Assembly: GCF_023715845.1 (NCBI RefSeq)
Contig: NZ_JAMBOR010000001.1
Span: 248,001 to 312,000, forward strand
Length of the DNA stretch: 64,000 nt
Reading direction: 5' to 3'
DNA from: Fictibacillus phosphorivorans
Lineage (GTDB): Bacteria; Bacillota; Bacilli; Bacillales; Fictibacillaceae
Shown: in pieces, positions 44,346 to 54,615 of the stretch
Position numbering within the stretch: position 1 is the first letter of the stretch
Layout: the number at the start of each line of letters is the position of its first letter
The notes under the pieces: model-generated
The model's input: only the letters and a program-made list of their open reading frames with translations
Told to the model about the DNA's origin: nothing
The model's database searches: none
Program-made: the position numbers and the translations under genes

Positions 44346-46244
44346 ATGAACCTGGAAGACATTCAGAATCCTCATTTTTTAAAATCATATGAGACTGAAC
44401 AATTAAATAAATTAGCCGGTGATATCCGTTCTTTTTTAATTGAGAAACTTTCTGTAAGAGGTGGGCACTTAGGACCTAACCTAGGAGTTGTTGAACTAAC
44501 ACTTGCTATGCATAAAGTGTTTGACAGCCCGAAAGATAAATTCATTTGGGATGTCGGGCATCAGGCGTATGTGCATAAAATCTTGACAGGAAGATCTTCA
44601 CAGTTCGATACACTGCGCCAATATAAAGGGTTGTGCGGATTTCCTAAAAGAATTGAAAGTGAACACGATGTTTGGGAAACGGGCCATAGTTCGACTTCTC
44701 TTTCCGCTGCGATGGGAATGGCCATTGCACGTGATCTTAAAAAAACGGATGATAAAGTCATTGCTGTTATCGGTGATGGGGCTTTAACTGGAGGAATGGC
44801 TCTAGAAGCGCTGAATCATATTGGCCATGAACAGAAAGATCTTATTGTCATCCTTAATGATAACGAAATGTCTATCGCACCAAATGTCGGTGCACTGCAC
44901 AACGTTCTGGGACGCATGCGTACAGCCAGAAAGTATAACAAAGCTAAAGATGAACTGGAAGCATTAATCCGAAAGATACCAGCTTTTGGCGGGAAACTTG
45001 CCGCTACAGCTGAGCGTGTTAAAGACAGCTTGAAATATTTATTGGTGTCTGGCATGTTCTTTGAAGAACTTGGATATACGTATCTAGGTCCTGTGGATGG
45101 TCATGACGTGGAAGACTTGATTGAAAATCTTACTTATGCAAAGAAAACACAAGGTCCAGTTATCATTCATGTTCTCACCAAAAAAGGCAAGGGGTACGAA
45201 CCTGCCGAGAGTGATAAAAAGGACAGCTGGCATGGTGTCGGACCATATAAGATCGAGTCCGGAGAACAGATCAAGCCGGAGCAATCGGGTCCCTCTTACA
45301 GTGGGGTTGTTAGTAAAACATTAGAAAAGCTCTCACACAAAGATGAGCGAATCACCGTTATTACACCGGCAATGACCATTGGTTCTAAACTTGTTGATTA
45401 TGGTAAAGCATTTCCTCATCGTCTATTTGATGTAGGTATTGCAGAACAGCATGCAACCACTATGGCTGCAGGACTCGCTACCCAAAACATGAAACCGGTG
45501 CTATCTATCTACTCAACATTCTTACAGCGAGGATACGATCAAGTGGTTCATGATGTTGCTAGACAGAACTTGAACGTCTTATTTACGATTGATCGCTCAG
45601 GTTTAGTTGGAGCAGATGGAGAAACACATCAAGGTGTATTTGATATTGCCTTTTTACGCCATATACCAAACATGGTGTTAATGATGGGTAAGGATGAGAA
45701 CGAGCTTCAGCATATGGTTTATTCTGCATTAAAATATGACGATGGTCCAATCGCTATCCGTTTCCCAAGAGGAAATGGAACGGGTGTTCAAATGGACGAT
45801 GAGTTTGAAGATATTCCGATCGGCTCTTGGGAAGTCTTAAAAGAAGGCGACGATGTTGCCATTCTTACATTTGGAACAACGATACCAATGGCGCTTGAAG
45901 CTTGGGAAATTCTCGCGAAATCGGGAATATCTGCCCGCGTGATCAACGCACGATTCATAAAGCCGCTTGATTACGAGATGCTCAACGAATTGTACAGTCA
46001 GAACATGCCGATCCTTACGATAGAAGAAGCTGTTTTACAAGGCGGGTTCGGAAGTGCTGTGCTAGAACACGCTTCAGACAATCATGCGAATGTCATTATT
46101 GACCGAATGGGGATCCCTGACTGCTTTATTGAACACGGAAGTGTAACTAAACTTCTTGAAGAGATCGGTCTAACCACTCCTGATCTCGTTGAACGTGTTA
46201 AAAAACTGGTTAAGAGAAAAGCTGAAAAGGGCCTTTATACATGA
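44346..46244 (+). CDS. dxs: 1-deoxy-D-xylulose-5-phosphate synthase
   Basis: A 632-residue thiamine-diphosphate enzyme joining pyruvate and glyceraldehyde 3-phosphate, the entry step of the MEP isoprenoid pathway. The ThDP motif [18 protein letters not shown] ... [12 protein letters not shown] is near residue 145, and the transketolase-type second half has [15 protein letters not shown] with the catalytic glutamate. ATG at 44346 ([12 protein letters not shown]) follows GAGAGG by eight bases; an in-frame ATG at 44325 overlaps oapA. The stop overlaps the next gene as ATGA. Confidence 0.95.
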   Translation: MNLEDIQNPHFLKSYETEQLNKLAGDIRSFLIEKLSVRGGHLGPNLGVVELTLAMHKVFDSPKDKFIWDVGHQAYVHKILTGRSSQFDTLRQYKGLCGFPKRIESEHDVWETGHSSTSLSAAMGMAIARDLKKTDDKVIAVIGDGALTGGMALEALNHIGHEQKDLIVILNDNEMSIAPNVGALHNVLGRMRTARKYNKAKDELEALIRKIPAFGGKLAATAERVKDSLKYLLVSGMFFEELGYTYLGPVDGHDVEDLIENLTYAKKTQGPVIIHVLTKKGKGYEPAESDKKDSWHGVGPYKIESGEQIKPEQSGPSYSGVVSKTLEKLSHKDERITVITPAMTIGSKLVDYGKAFPHRLFDVGIAEQHATTMAAGLATQNMKPVLSIYSTFLQRGYDQVVHDVARQNLNVLFTIDRSGLVGADGETHQGVFDIAFLRHIPNMVLMMGKDENELQHMVYSALKYDDGPIAIRFPRGNGTGVQMDDEFEDIPIGSWEVLKEGDDVAILTFGTTIPMALEAWEILAKSGISARVINARFIKPLDYEMLNELYSQNMPILTIEEAVLQGGFGSAVLEHASDNHANVIIDRMGIPDCFIEHGSVTKLLEEIGLTTPDLVERVKKLVKRKAEKGLYT

Positions 46245-47059
46245 AAAAAGAACGGGTAGATGTATTGCTTGTGAATCGCGGGTTGTGCGAAACAAGAGAA
46301 AAAGCTAAAAGGTCTGTTATGGCAGGCCTTGTTTATTCTGGTACAACCCGGATGGACAAGCCTGGAGAAAAGATTGAGACAGATGCACCTCTAACCGTTA
46401 AGGGTGATGTTATCCCTTATGTTGGAAGAGGGGGTTTAAAGTTAGAGAAAGCATTAAAAGTCTTTTCTTTTGATGTAAAAAATAAAACGGGAATGGATAT
46501 TGGTGCTTCCACAGGAGGCTTTACTGATTGTGCTTTACAGAATGGGGCTAAATTTATCTATGCGATCGATGTAGGGTATAACCAGTTAGCCTGGAAGCTT
46601 CGGAATGATTCACGTGTTGCTGTAATGGAAAGAACAAACTTCCGTTATGTAACTCCGGATCAGCTTGAACATGGAGTTCCTGAATTTGCTACGATTGATG
46701 TTTCCTTTATCTCACTGAGAATTATCCTTCCAGTCCTTACTCAGCTTATGAAAGAAGGGGAAGTCATTGCCCTGATTAAGCCTCAATTTGAAGCCGGCAG
46801 GGAAGAAGTAGGGAAAAAAGGGATTGTCAGAGATCCGAAAGTACATGAGAGGGTTATTGTTGAAATTACTGAATTTGCCAATAAGACAGGCATCAACCCT
46901 GTTGATCTGTCTTATTCTCCAATAACCGGCGGAGACGGTAATATTGAATTTCTTCTTCATGGAGAAGTAAATAAAGGGGAAAGACCAACGATTTCTGAAG
47001 AAAGAATTAAGGAAGTCGTTGTGGAAGCGCATAATACCTTTAAAAAAGAGCGGGAGTAA
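46241..47059 (+). CDS. yqxC: TlyA-family RNA methyltransferase YqxC
   Basis: A 272-residue protein with an N-terminal S4 RNA-binding domain ([25 protein letters not shown]) and an FtsJ-like SAM domain ([18 protein letters not shown] near residue 85, then [19 protein letters not shown]). TlyA proteins methylate ribose in 16S and 23S rRNA; some are annotated as hemolysins. Overlap with dxs by four bases suggests coupling. Ends on a terminator. Confidence 0.9.
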   Translation: MKKERVDVLLVNRGLCETREKAKRSVMAGLVYSGTTRMDKPGEKIETDAPLTVKGDVIPYVGRGGLKLEKALKVFSFDVKNKTGMDIGASTGGFTDCALQNGAKFIYAIDVGYNQLAWKLRNDSRVAVMERTNFRYVTPDQLEHGVPEFATIDVSFISLRIILPVLTQLMKEGEVIALIKPQFEAGREEVGKKGIVRDPKVHERVIVEITEFANKTGINPVDLSYSPITGGDGNIEFLLHGEVNKGERPTISEERIKEVVVEAHNTFKKERE

Positions 47060-47076
47060 CATTCCTGCTCTTTTTG
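47043..47076 (+). terminator. Terminator of dxs-yqxC unit
   Basis: AAAGAGC-G-GGA, loop, TCC-T-GCTCTTT with T5: stem with one mismatch, overlapping the yqxC stop. Confidence 0.7.
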
Positions 47077-47262
47077 TTTACATGATTCTAGATGCTTATT
47101 CCTTATGCTTCATTTACTCCTATAGAAGAAATAAAACACATTTAAAGCATCTATCTTTTTGAGAAAAAAGCGTTTTCTATTCATGATAAATTTACATCCT
47201 ATGCACAATAGTATAAGATAAAGTCAGAATGTGACAGTGTAAAAATTGAGGTGTAATAACTA

Positions 47263-47712
47263 GTGAATAAGGGACAGCGACATATTAAAATTCGGGAAAT
47301 GATCAGCAATCATGATATTGAAACACAAGATGAGCTTGTCGAACTTTTAAAGAAAGCGAACTTTAATGTTACACAAGCAACGGTTTCACGTGATATTAAA
47401 GAGCTTCACCTTGTAAAAGTTCCAATGAATGATGGGCGTTATAAATACAGTCTTCCAGCTGATCAAAGGTTCAATCCTCTTCAAAAGCTTCGTAGGACAT
47501 TAACTGACAGCTTTATTAGCATTGATTATGCAGATCATCTAATTATTATGAAGACTCTGCCAGGTAATGCGAATGCGATAGGTGCTTTGATCGATAAACT
47601 GGATTGGGAAGATTTAATGGGTACTATTTGCGGTGATGATACAATCTTAATTATTTGCCGTTCAAAAGAGGTAAGTGCAGAAATTTCGCAGCGCTTTTTA
47701 GATATGCTGTAA
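47263..47712 (+). CDS. ahrC: Arginine repressor AhrC/ArgR
   Basis: A 149-residue hexameric regulator that binds arginine, represses arginine synthesis genes and activates catabolic ones. The N-terminal winged helix has the recognition segment [20 protein letters not shown] near residue 35, and the C-terminal arginine-binding domain ends [18 protein letters not shown] at 47263 follows GAGGTG. Position before recN is conserved in Bacillus. From 47077 to 47262 only AT-rich sequence is seen. Confidence 0.93.
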   Translation: MNKGQRHIKIREMISNHDIETQDELVELLKKANFNVTQATVSRDIKELHLVKVPMNDGRYKYSLPADQRFNPLQKLRRTLTDSFISIDYADHLIIMKTLPGNANAIGALIDKLDWEDLMGTICGDDTILIICRSKEVSAEISQRFLDML

Positions 47713-47736
47713 ATCTTTTAATAAGGTGTGATGTAC

Positions 47737-49428
47737 TTGTTAGCAGAATTAAGTATTCGTAATTTTGCTATTATCGATTCTTTAAGTGTCTCCTTTAAAA
47801 AAGGGCTGACCGTTCTAACCGGAGAGACGGGTGCGGGAAAATCCATCATCATTGATGCGATCGGCCTTTTGATCGGAGGTCGAGGCTCAACGGAATTTGT
47901 TCGTTATGGAACACCAAAAGCAGAAATCGAAGGATTATTCCATATTCATGAAGGGCATCGTGTTTATGAAAAATGCGAAGAAGTTGGGATATCGATCACT
48001 GATGAAATGGTTGTCCTCAAACGTGATATTACGGATAGTGGAAAAAGCATCTGCCGTGTGAACGGTAAGCTCGTTACACTTTCTGTATTAAAGGAAATTG
48101 GTCAAGCTTTAGTGGATATCCATGGACAGCATGAGACCCAATACTTAATGCAGCCGGACAAGCACTTATTCTTATTAGACAGCTTTGGTGACAAAAGTTT
48201 TAAAAAAGAACTTATGACTTATGAAGAAGCATTTAAAGAATATAAAGATATTAGCAAACAGCTTTCCGAACTCTCAAGGAATGAACAAGAGATCGCGCAG
48301 CGGATTGACTTATTAGAGTACCAATACGAAGAGATTTCAGGTGCCAACTTACTTGAGGATGAGGATATTAAGCTCGAAGAAGAGAAGCGGATGCTCGGCA
48401 ATTTCGAAAAAATTCACCAGCATCTGCAGGACGCCTACCACAGTTTATATGGTGAGGGTAAAGGTCTTGAACTAATTTCCCGTGCTATGGACGATTTTTC
48501 ACAGGTAGCAGCACTGGATGAATCACTTAAAGCAGACGAGGAGCAGTTCGGCAGCAGTTTTTATGTACTTGAAGAACTGACATATAAGATTCGTGATATG
48601 TTTGATTCACTGGAATATAACCCGGAAAGATTAAACGCGATTGAAATGCGTCTTGATGAGATCAGTAAATTAAAACGTAAGTATGGTTCAACAGTAAAGG
48701 AAATTTTGCGTTATGGAGAAAAGATTAAAAAAGAACTGGAACTCATTCAAAACAAAGATAACCATATTGAAGAGTTAAAGGCGAAGCAATCTAAAGTTAT
48801 CTCTGAGTTGGAGACTTCAGGCAAAAAACTTAGAAAAAAGCGTTCAGAGACAGCAAAAACGTTAAAAAAAGCGATTCAGCAGCAGCTTAAAGAGCTTTAT
48901 ATGGATAAAACCGAATTTGAGGTTGTGATGGAAAAAACCGAAGAAAATCAATTCCTCAAAACAGGTATGGATACCGTAGAATTCTTTATTTCGCCTAACC
49001 AAGGCGAACCTTTAAAGCCTTTATCTAAAGTTGCTTCTGGCGGAGAGCTATCTAGAATCATCCTGGCTCTTAAAACCATATTTTCTGAAAATCAAGGCAT
49101 AACCGCCATCATTTTTGATGAAGTGGACACAGGGGTATCAGGACGGGTAGCTCAGGCTATTGCGGAGAAGATCTATCGGGTATCTGTTGGTTCGCAAGTG
49201 TTATGCATCAGCCATCTTCCTCAAGTGGCTGCAATGGCTGATACTCATCTGCATATTTCAAAATCAACGCTTCAAGGAAGAACAGTAACAAAAGTGCTAT
49301 CATTAAAAACAGACGAAAAAGTTCATGAAATCGGCAGGATGATTTCTGGTGTTGAAATGACCGATTTAACCAAACAGCACGCACAGGAATTGCTCCACCT
49401 TGCAGAGTCCATAAAAAAATCATCATAA
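47737..49428 (+). CDS. recN: DNA repair protein RecN
   Basis: A 563-residue SMC-like ATPase that gathers DNA ends early in double-strand break repair. Walker A GETGAGKSI is near residue 30, a long coiled-coil middle spans about residues 150-375, and the ABC signature LSRIILALKTIF and Walker B AIIFDEVDTGVSG are near 435-465. TTG at 47737 (LAELSIRNFAII) is preferred since AAGGTG stands eight bases before; ATG at 47731 and GTG at 47728 are too close. Confidence 0.93.
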   Translation: MLAELSIRNFAIIDSLSVSFKKGLTVLTGETGAGKSIIIDAIGLLIGGRGSTEFVRYGTPKAEIEGLFHIHEGHRVYEKCEEVGISITDEMVVLKRDITDSGKSICRVNGKLVTLSVLKEIGQALVDIHGQHETQYLMQPDKHLFLLDSFGDKSFKKELMTYEEAFKEYKDISKQLSELSRNEQEIAQRIDLLEYQYEEISGANLLEDEDIKLEEEKRMLGNFEKIHQHLQDAYHSLYGEGKGLELISRAMDDFSQVAALDESLKADEEQFGSSFYVLEELTYKIRDMFDSLEYNPERLNAIEMRLDEISKLKRKYGSTVKEILRYGEKIKKELELIQNKDNHIEELKAKQSKVISELETSGKKLRKKRSETAKTLKKAIQQQLKELYMDKTEFEVVMEKTEENQFLKTGMDTVEFFISPNQGEPLKPLSKVASGGELSRIILALKTIFSENQGITAIIFDEVDTGVSGRVAQAIAEKIYRVSVGSQVLCISHLPQVAAMADTHLHISKSTLQGRTVTKVLSLKTDEKVHEIGRMISGVEMTDLTKQHAQELLHLAESIKKSS

Positions 49429-49441
49429 AGCAATTATGCAT

Positions 49442-49484
49442 GAAAAAGCTATCCATTTAAGGAATAGCTTTTTCTTTTTTGCTG
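49442..49484 (+). terminator. Terminator of recN
   Basis: AAAAAGCTATCC, loop ATTTA, GGAATAGCTTTTT with a further T tract. Confidence 0.8.
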
Positions 49485-49564
49485 GTTATAATCTTATGGT
49501 CCGTAGGCAAAATTAAAGGTACAGCCATGGTGAGGGTGTGAGCTTGGAGCGAGGAGAGTGAAAG

Positions 49565-50851
49565 ATGTTTAAGGATTTACTTCGGCGAATGATCGGCGTT
49601 ATTCTCCTTGGAAGTTTAGTGGGAATCGGTTTTTTGTCTCCTGTGCGTGATTATGTGAAACTGCCTGATTCGGTAACAATTTTTGAAGGGCAAAACTCAG
49701 TTCAGTCACTTCCTGCAGGTACATCTATTCAACAGGAAGAAAATGAAATTTATACAACGGCAATGGAAAGTGAAAAGATCGTTTCGATAAAAGCCAAAAC
49801 AAATGGTGATCATATGGCAACTCTCGAAGCAGCAAGTTTTCCCATTAAGAAAATGGATGTAAAAGTGCTTTCCGATTTAAAGGTTGTACCTGGAGGCCAA
49901 TCAATAGGTGTAAAATTAAATACACTTGGGGTTCTTATTGTTGGTCATCATCTTGTAAATACGAATACTGGTAAGCAGTCTCCAGGAGAAATTGCCGATA
50001 TTCAGGTAGGAGATATTATTACCAAAATCAATGGAAAAGATATAAAAAAGATGGGCGATGTGAGTCCTTTTGTAAAAGAGTCTGGGGAAACGAACAAACC
50101 GATGGATGTAACCATCATCAGAGACGGCAAATCGATGCATAAAACGCTAAAACCTCTTCAGGACAAAAATGATCAGTCCTATCGAATAGGGTTGTACATT
50201 AGAGACTCTGCTGCTGGAGTTGGTACCCTTACTTTTTATGATCCTGCATCATATAAATATGGTGCTTTAGGACATGTGATTTCAGACATGGATACAAAAA
50301 AACCGATTAAAGTAAACAATGGTGAGATCTTGGGTTCTACTGTAACCTCCATTGAAAAAGGCTCAAATGGTCACCCAGGAGAAAAACTAGCACGTTTCTC
50401 AAACGATCAGCGAGTATTAGGCAATATTTCAAAAAATAGTCCTTTTGGCATATTTGGAAAATTAAATGATAAAATATCTAACGGCAGCTGGAATAAGCCT
50501 CTGCCTATAGCATTGTCAGATCAAGTAAAAGAAGGTCCTGCAAAAATCCTTACCGTCGTAGATGGATCCAAGGTAAGAGAGTTTGATGTGGAAGTTATCA
50601 GTTCAGTTCCTCAAAAGTTTCCTGCAACAAAAGGGATGGTCATTAAAATTACAGATCCCGAACTGCTAAAGATCACAGGTGGAATCGTTCAAGGTATGAG
50701 TGGAAGTCCAATCATTCAAGACGGAAGAATTATTGGAGCAGTTACACATGTGTTTGTAAATGATCCGACTTCAGGATATGGTGTTCATATTGAATGGATG
50801 CTTGATGAAGCTGGTATAAATATATACGAAGAAAGAAAACAGGCGAGCTGA
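49565..50851 (+). CDS. spoIVB: SpoIVB serine peptidase (S55)
   Basis: Signalling protease of 428 residues secreted from the forespore, cutting SpoIVFA to release pro-sigma-K processing. It has an N-terminal signal anchor (residues about 10-27), a PDZ domain (about 115-200, [27 protein letters not shown]) and the peptidase domain with nucleophile serine in GMSGSPII near residue 379 and [11 protein letters not shown] with the catalytic histidine near residue 238. GAGGAGAG precedes the ATG. Intact, next to the damaged spo0A. Confidence 0.93.
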   Translation: MFKDLLRRMIGVILLGSLVGIGFLSPVRDYVKLPDSVTIFEGQNSVQSLPAGTSIQQEENEIYTTAMESEKIVSIKAKTNGDHMATLEAASFPIKKMDVKVLSDLKVVPGGQSIGVKLNTLGVLIVGHHLVNTNTGKQSPGEIADIQVGDIITKINGKDIKKMGDVSPFVKESGETNKPMDVTIIRDGKSMHKTLKPLQDKNDQSYRIGLYIRDSAAGVGTLTFYDPASYKYGALGHVISDMDTKKPIKVNNGEILGSTVTSIEKGSNGHPGEKLARFSNDQRVLGNISKNSPFGIFGKLNDKISNGSWNKPLPIALSDQVKEGPAKILTVVDGSKVREFDVEVISSVPQKFPATKGMVIKITDPELLKITGGIVQGMSGSPIIQDGRIIGAVTHVFVNDPTSGYGVHIEWMLDEAGINIYEERKQAS

Positions 50852-50953
50852 TACAGTTGCCTGTTTTTACTTTTATGGTGAGTGAATTGTAGAAAACTGA
50901 AGACAGTTATTTGTGCATTAACTCATCTTTATGAAAAGGTTTTCTTTATTGTT

Positions 50954-51039
50954 TAGACATCTCCATGAAAATTTTGTATAATAAAGGTTATAAAGAAAAT
51001 TCGACATATACATAGGTGGAAATACTAATATCTGTCGAA
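50954..51039 (+). promoter_or_regulatory. spo0A promoter region: sigma-A promoter and two 0A boxes
   Basis: TAGACA, 17 bases, TATAAT (50954-50982) is a vegetative sigma-A promoter. TTCGACA (51000-51006) and TGTCGAA (51033-51039) match the Spo0A box in opposite orientation. The second overlaps a sigma-H-like pair (AGGTGGAAAT, then GTCGAAATT). The layout matches the two-promoter, autoregulated spo0A region of B. subtilis. The rest of the 334-base gap (50852-51185) is AT-rich. Confidence 0.7.
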
Positions 51040-51185
51040 ATTCAAAGTAAAATGAAGAAAAACACACTTTTTACATCAAGAATAAAATAATTCTAAAAAA
51101 TTTAATACAAAATAAAGGGATTTAAGATTAATTGTTGAAATCTTAACATGGGAAAAACAAGAAATTGTTGGATGGGGAGGAATTA

Positions 51186-51946
51186 ATGGTGCAAAAAGTT
51201 AAAGTGTGTCTAGCTGATGATAATCGTGAACTAATTAGTCTTTTGAGGGAATACCTTTCAAGTCAAGATGACATGGAAGTAATTGGGGTAGCTTATAACG
51301 GACAAGAATGTCTTTCCGTTTTAGAAAATAAAAATCCTGATGTACTTGTACTTGATATTATCATGCCGCATTTAGACGGATTAGCAGTTTTAGAAAAAAT
51401 CAGATCAAGCGATGTTTTGCCACAGCCTAATGTAATTATGCTAACTGCTTTTGGACAAGAAGACGTTACGAAAAAAGCTGTTGATCTAGGTGCTTCATAT
51501 TTTATATTGAAACCATTTGATATGGAAAACCTGGCAAATCAGATTCGTCAAATCTGTGGTTCTGAAAAATCAACCGTTCAGCGTGCATCCGGAAATAACC
51601 GCAGCAATTTCCAATCCGTAAGCAAACCGCGTAATCTAGACGCAAGCATAACTAGCATCATTCATGAAATCGGAGTTCCTGCTCACATCAAAGGATATAT
51701 GTATTTGAGAGAAGCGATTTCGATGGTTTATAACGACATTGAACTATTAGGATCCATTACCAAAGTGTTGTATCCTGATATCGCTAAAAAATTTAACACG
51801 ACATCAAGCCGTGTAGCAGAGGGAACATCGATAGCATTTCATCTCTCTTCGGATATACCGTGTCCATGTCGAAAGCGAAACCGACCAACTCAGAGTTCAT
51901 CGCCATGGTCGCTGATAAGCTGAGAATTGAACATAAAGCTGGATAA
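51186..51946 (+). pseudogene. spo0A: Spo0A, disrupted by internal deletion and frameshift
   Basis: Response regulator controlling entry to sporulation. The receiver domain (ADDNREL, phosphoacceptor D in [18 protein letters not shown]) and most of the effector domain ([40 protein letters not shown]) are intact up to 51815. The next residues normally read ERAIRHAIEVAWS-RG; here DNA passes from GTA to GC-AGA-GGG, a net loss of about 37 bases. The open frame then continues in a wrong frame to 51923, while the expected tail ([15 protein letters not shown] ... [10 protein letters not shown]) reads in the other frame to a stop at 51946. Restoring 37 bases gives 265 codons, the normal length. ATG at 51186 has GGGGAGGAA. 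Confidence 0.9.
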
Positions 51947-51950
51947 TACC

Positions 51951-51986
51951 AAAAAGGGTTAACTCGTTTGAGTTAGCCCTTTTTTC
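51951..51986 (+). terminator. Terminator of spo0A
   Basis: AAAGGG-T-TAACTC, loop GTTT, GAGTTA-G-CCCTTT, T tract. Confidence 0.8.
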
Positions 51987-52011
51987 ATTTTAACAATGAT
52001 TTTAGTTAAAT

Positions 52012-52054
52012 AAAAATAACCAGCCAACTGTTATAGGTGGACTGGTTATTTTTT
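52012..52054. terminator. Bidirectional terminator, mainly for yqzF
   Basis: AAAAATAACCAG and CTGGTTATTTTTT pair across an 18-base loop. The minus-strand reading gives an A-rich left and T-rich right side after the yqzF stop. Confidence 0.65.
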
Positions 52055-52282
52055 CTTGAATTTTAACTGCACTTTATTTCTTTTACGATCTCGGTAAAAG
52101 ATAAATCCTCCCACAAAGGCCAACCCAGCAGAAAAACTAATAAGTCCAACTATAAACTGAAGCCAAAGTACAGGGAACGGGAATTGTAAGACGCCAAATA
52201 AGGTGTCCCTCATCCACTTAATGCCCATTACGGCCAAGATACCCGGTATTAAAACAATTATTAATGCTGCATATCTGCTCAT
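52046..52282 (-). CDS. yqzF: DUF2627 small membrane protein YqzF
   Basis: A 78-residue protein beginning MSRYAALIIVLIPGILAVMG, with two membrane helices and a basic tail (FYRDRKRNKVQLKFKKK). It matches DUF2627 (YqzF), of unknown function, found between spo0A and bkdR in Bacillus. ATG at 52282 follows AGAGGAG and GCAGG; the longer frame from 52363 begins without a binding site. Confidence 0.78.
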   Translation of the reverse strand: MSRYAALIIVLIPGILAVMGIKWMRDTLFGVLQFPFPVLWLQFIVGLISFSAGLAFVGGFIFYRDRKRNKVQLKFKKK

Positions 52283-52432
52283 GATCCTGCTCACTCCTCT
52301 TTCTGTATTGTACATAAAGTTTAATTTATTGTCGATGAAATTACAGTTTGCAAACCCTTTCATACTAAGGTATGATAATTGTGTGAAAAAAATTGCACAT
52401 CTATTTTACATAGAGAGTTTGGAGGGGTAGTG

Positions 52433-54484
52433 TTGCAGACTGTTTTGTTAATGACCGCTCCTGAAGTAACACAAAAAATTCTTCGCTTTATCAAATCATC
52501 CGGATATTTTAAAGCAGTCGGAGTTTTTGTGGAGGAAACAGGTGCAGAAAGAACGCATGATGATGTGCCGGTTTTTTCATATTCATCACCACCTAAGCTT
52601 GAGGCAGATTATGTGATCTATTCATCTTCAACCAAAAAAATGGCCTATCGGCTTCAGGAAGATGTTTATCTTAAATCAGACATTATTTCAGATACACAAT
52701 TTTTTAAGATCACTGATTACCTGAAACGTTCTAAGGATGCAGAAGCAAATCTTCAACAGCTTAAAACCATATTAGATAATACACATGACGGTATGATCGT
52801 AATTGATGACAAGCTTAACATTACGATATTTAACAAAAGTGCTGAAAGAATGACAGGGCTTCCTGCCCAAGAGGCGATTGGAAGATCGATTCTGGAAGTG
52901 ATGCCAAACAGCCAGCTTCCGAGAGTGCTGGATTCTGGAATTGAGGAAGTAAATCAGGAACAAATCCTTCCGAACGGTACAAAGATTTATACAACTAGAA
53001 CGCCCATATTAGATCAAAATGGACGAAAACTTGGTGCTTTTGCCGTTTTTAAAGATATTACGGAAATCGTTGATCTTGCAGAAGAAGTCACGAACTTAAA
53101 AAGTATTCAAATTATGCTTAGTTCGATCATTCAATCATCGGAAGAAGCGATATCTGTTGTTGATGAAGAAGGTAAGGGGATCATGATAAATCCTGCTTAC
53201 ACAAAACTTACTGGGTACACTGCAGAGCAAGTGATTGGTAAACCGGCAACAACAGATATTTCCGAAGGTGAAAGTATCCATATGCAAGTTTTAAAAACGA
53301 GGAAACCAGTCAGAGGAGCAAGACTGCGGGTTGGGCCTAAAAGAAAAGATGTAATCGTTAATGTTGCACCGATTATCGTTGATGGAATACTGAAAGGCAG
53401 CGTAGGTGTGATACATGATGTATCGGAGATTAAAGGCTTGACTGAGGAATTAAACCGGGCCAGACAGATCATCCGTACACTTGAAGCGAAATATTCTTTT
53501 GAAGACATTATCGGTGAATCAGATGAGATGAAGTTTGCTATTGATCAGGCGAGGCTTGCAGCTTCAACCCCTGCTACTGTTCTTTTGCGCGGTGAGTCGG
53601 GTACGGGAAAAGAGCTATTTGCCCATGCGATCCATAACGCGAGCGATCGAAAATTCAACAAATTTATAAGGGTGAATTGTGCAGCGCTCTCTGAATCACT
53701 CTTAGAAAGTGAACTCTTTGGCTATGTAGAAGGTGCATTTTCGGGTGCATTAAGAGGTGGTAAAAGAGGGCTTTTTGAAGAAGCTAATGGAGGAAGCATC
53801 TTTTTAGATGAAGTAGGGGAGCTTTCACAGAATACGCAGGCAAAACTTCTTAGGGTCTTACAAGAAAGTGAAATTAGACGAGTGGGAGGCACAAAAGCGA
53901 TTCCCATTAATGTCAGAGTTATTGCAGCGACAAATGTAAACCTTGAAAAGATGATAGCGGGAGGTACGTTCAGGCAGGATTTATATTATCGGTTAAATCG
54001 AATGCCCATCTATATTCCCCCATTAAGAGCAAGAAATGGTGACATTTTATTACTCGCAAATCATCTTTTACAAAAACTCAATCAGGATTATGGACGTAAT
54101 ATTGAAGTGATCAGCAGCGATGCGGAAGACTTTCTCCTTAAATATCATTGGCCGGGAAATGTTAGAGAGCTTGAAAATGTTTTAGGCCGGGCGATTATTC
54201 ATATGAGTCATACAGACTCAGTCATTAATCGAGAACATATTTCTTTACTTCAACAGAATGATCCGAAAAAGCCGGATCATAATCAGAGCAGTTCTTGTGC
54301 CGAAATTACGGATGAAATTACGTTATCGGAACAAATGGACAAGTTTGAAAAGAAAATCTTAACAGAAGCTATTAACAAATACAAAGGCAATAAGACAAAA
54401 ACAGCAAAAGCTTTAGGAATTTCATTACGTAACTTTTATTATAAGCTTGAAAAGTATGGGTTAGACGATAAAGTACGCAAATAA
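52433..54484 (+). CDS. bkdR: Sigma-54-dependent transcriptional activator BkdR
   Basis: A 683-residue enhancer-binding protein. Order of parts: N-terminal domain of about 90 residues, two PAS domains (about 108-215 and 225-335), AAA+ domain with Walker A GESGTGKE, the sigma-54 contact loop GAFSGA (usually GAFTGA) and FLDEVGEL, then a Fis-type helix-turn-helix at the end ([22 protein letters not shown]). It activates the branched-chain amino acid degradation operon that follows. Start TTG at 52433 is placed after GGAGGGG; GTG at 52430 is close by. Located directly upstream of its target promoter. Confidence 0.92.
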   Translation: MQTVLLMTAPEVTQKILRFIKSSGYFKAVGVFVEETGAERTHDDVPVFSYSSPPKLEADYVIYSSSTKKMAYRLQEDVYLKSDIISDTQFFKITDYLKRSKDAEANLQQLKTILDNTHDGMIVIDDKLNITIFNKSAERMTGLPAQEAIGRSILEVMPNSQLPRVLDSGIEEVNQEQILPNGTKIYTTRTPILDQNGRKLGAFAVFKDITEIVDLAEEVTNLKSIQIMLSSIIQSSEEAISVVDEEGKGIMINPAYTKLTGYTAEQVIGKPATTDISEGESIHMQVLKTRKPVRGARLRVGPKRKDVIVNVAPIIVDGILKGSVGVIHDVSEIKGLTEELNRARQIIRTLEAKYSFEDIIGESDEMKFAIDQARLAASTPATVLLRGESGTGKELFAHAIHNASDRKFNKFIRVNCAALSESLLESELFGYVEGAFSGALRGGKRGLFEEANGGSIFLDEVGELSQNTQAKLLRVLQESEIRRVGGTKAIPINVRVIAATNVNLEKMIAGGTFRQDLYYRLNRMPIYIPPLRARNGDILLLANHLLQKLNQDYGRNIEVISSDAEDFLLKYHWPGNVRELENVLGRAIIHMSHTDSVINREHISLLQQNDPKKPDHNQSSSCAEITDEITLSEQMDKFEKKILTEAINKYKGNKTKTAKALGISLRNFYYKLEKYGLDDKVRK

Positions 54485-54490
54485 TTTCAT

Positions 54491-54523
54491 GCAACTCTTT
54501 GCATATAACGTGCAAAGAGTTGC
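54491..54523 (+). promoter_or_regulatory. Probable BkdR upstream activator site
   Basis: GCAACTCTTTGCA (54491-54503) and TGCAAAGAGTTGC (54511-54523) form a perfect inverted repeat with a seven-base centre. No T run follows, so a terminator is unlikely. It ends 41 bases before the -24 element, a usual place for enhancer-binding protein sites, though close enough that DNA bending would be needed. Confidence 0.6.
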
Positions 54524-54564
54524 GTAATCATCTATACACAATAAAGATTCTTAGTAAATAAAAT

Positions 54565-54582
54565 TTGGCATGAAACTTGCAT
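54565..54582 (+). promoter_or_regulatory. Sigma-54 (-24/-12) promoter of the bkd operon
   Basis: TTGGCAT, five bases, TTGCAT: the GG and GC dinucleotides are ten bases apart, as required for sigma-54. It lies 34 bases before the ptb start and downstream of the candidate BkdR site. Confidence 0.88.
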
Positions 54583-54615
54583 ACGTAATAGAGGTGTTTA
54601 ACAAGGGGGGATTAC

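Noticed and set aside
47160-47225. ARG box upstream of ahrC (TATTCATGATAAATTT)
   Set aside because: Only one half resembles the ARG box consensus, too weak to claim autoregulation.
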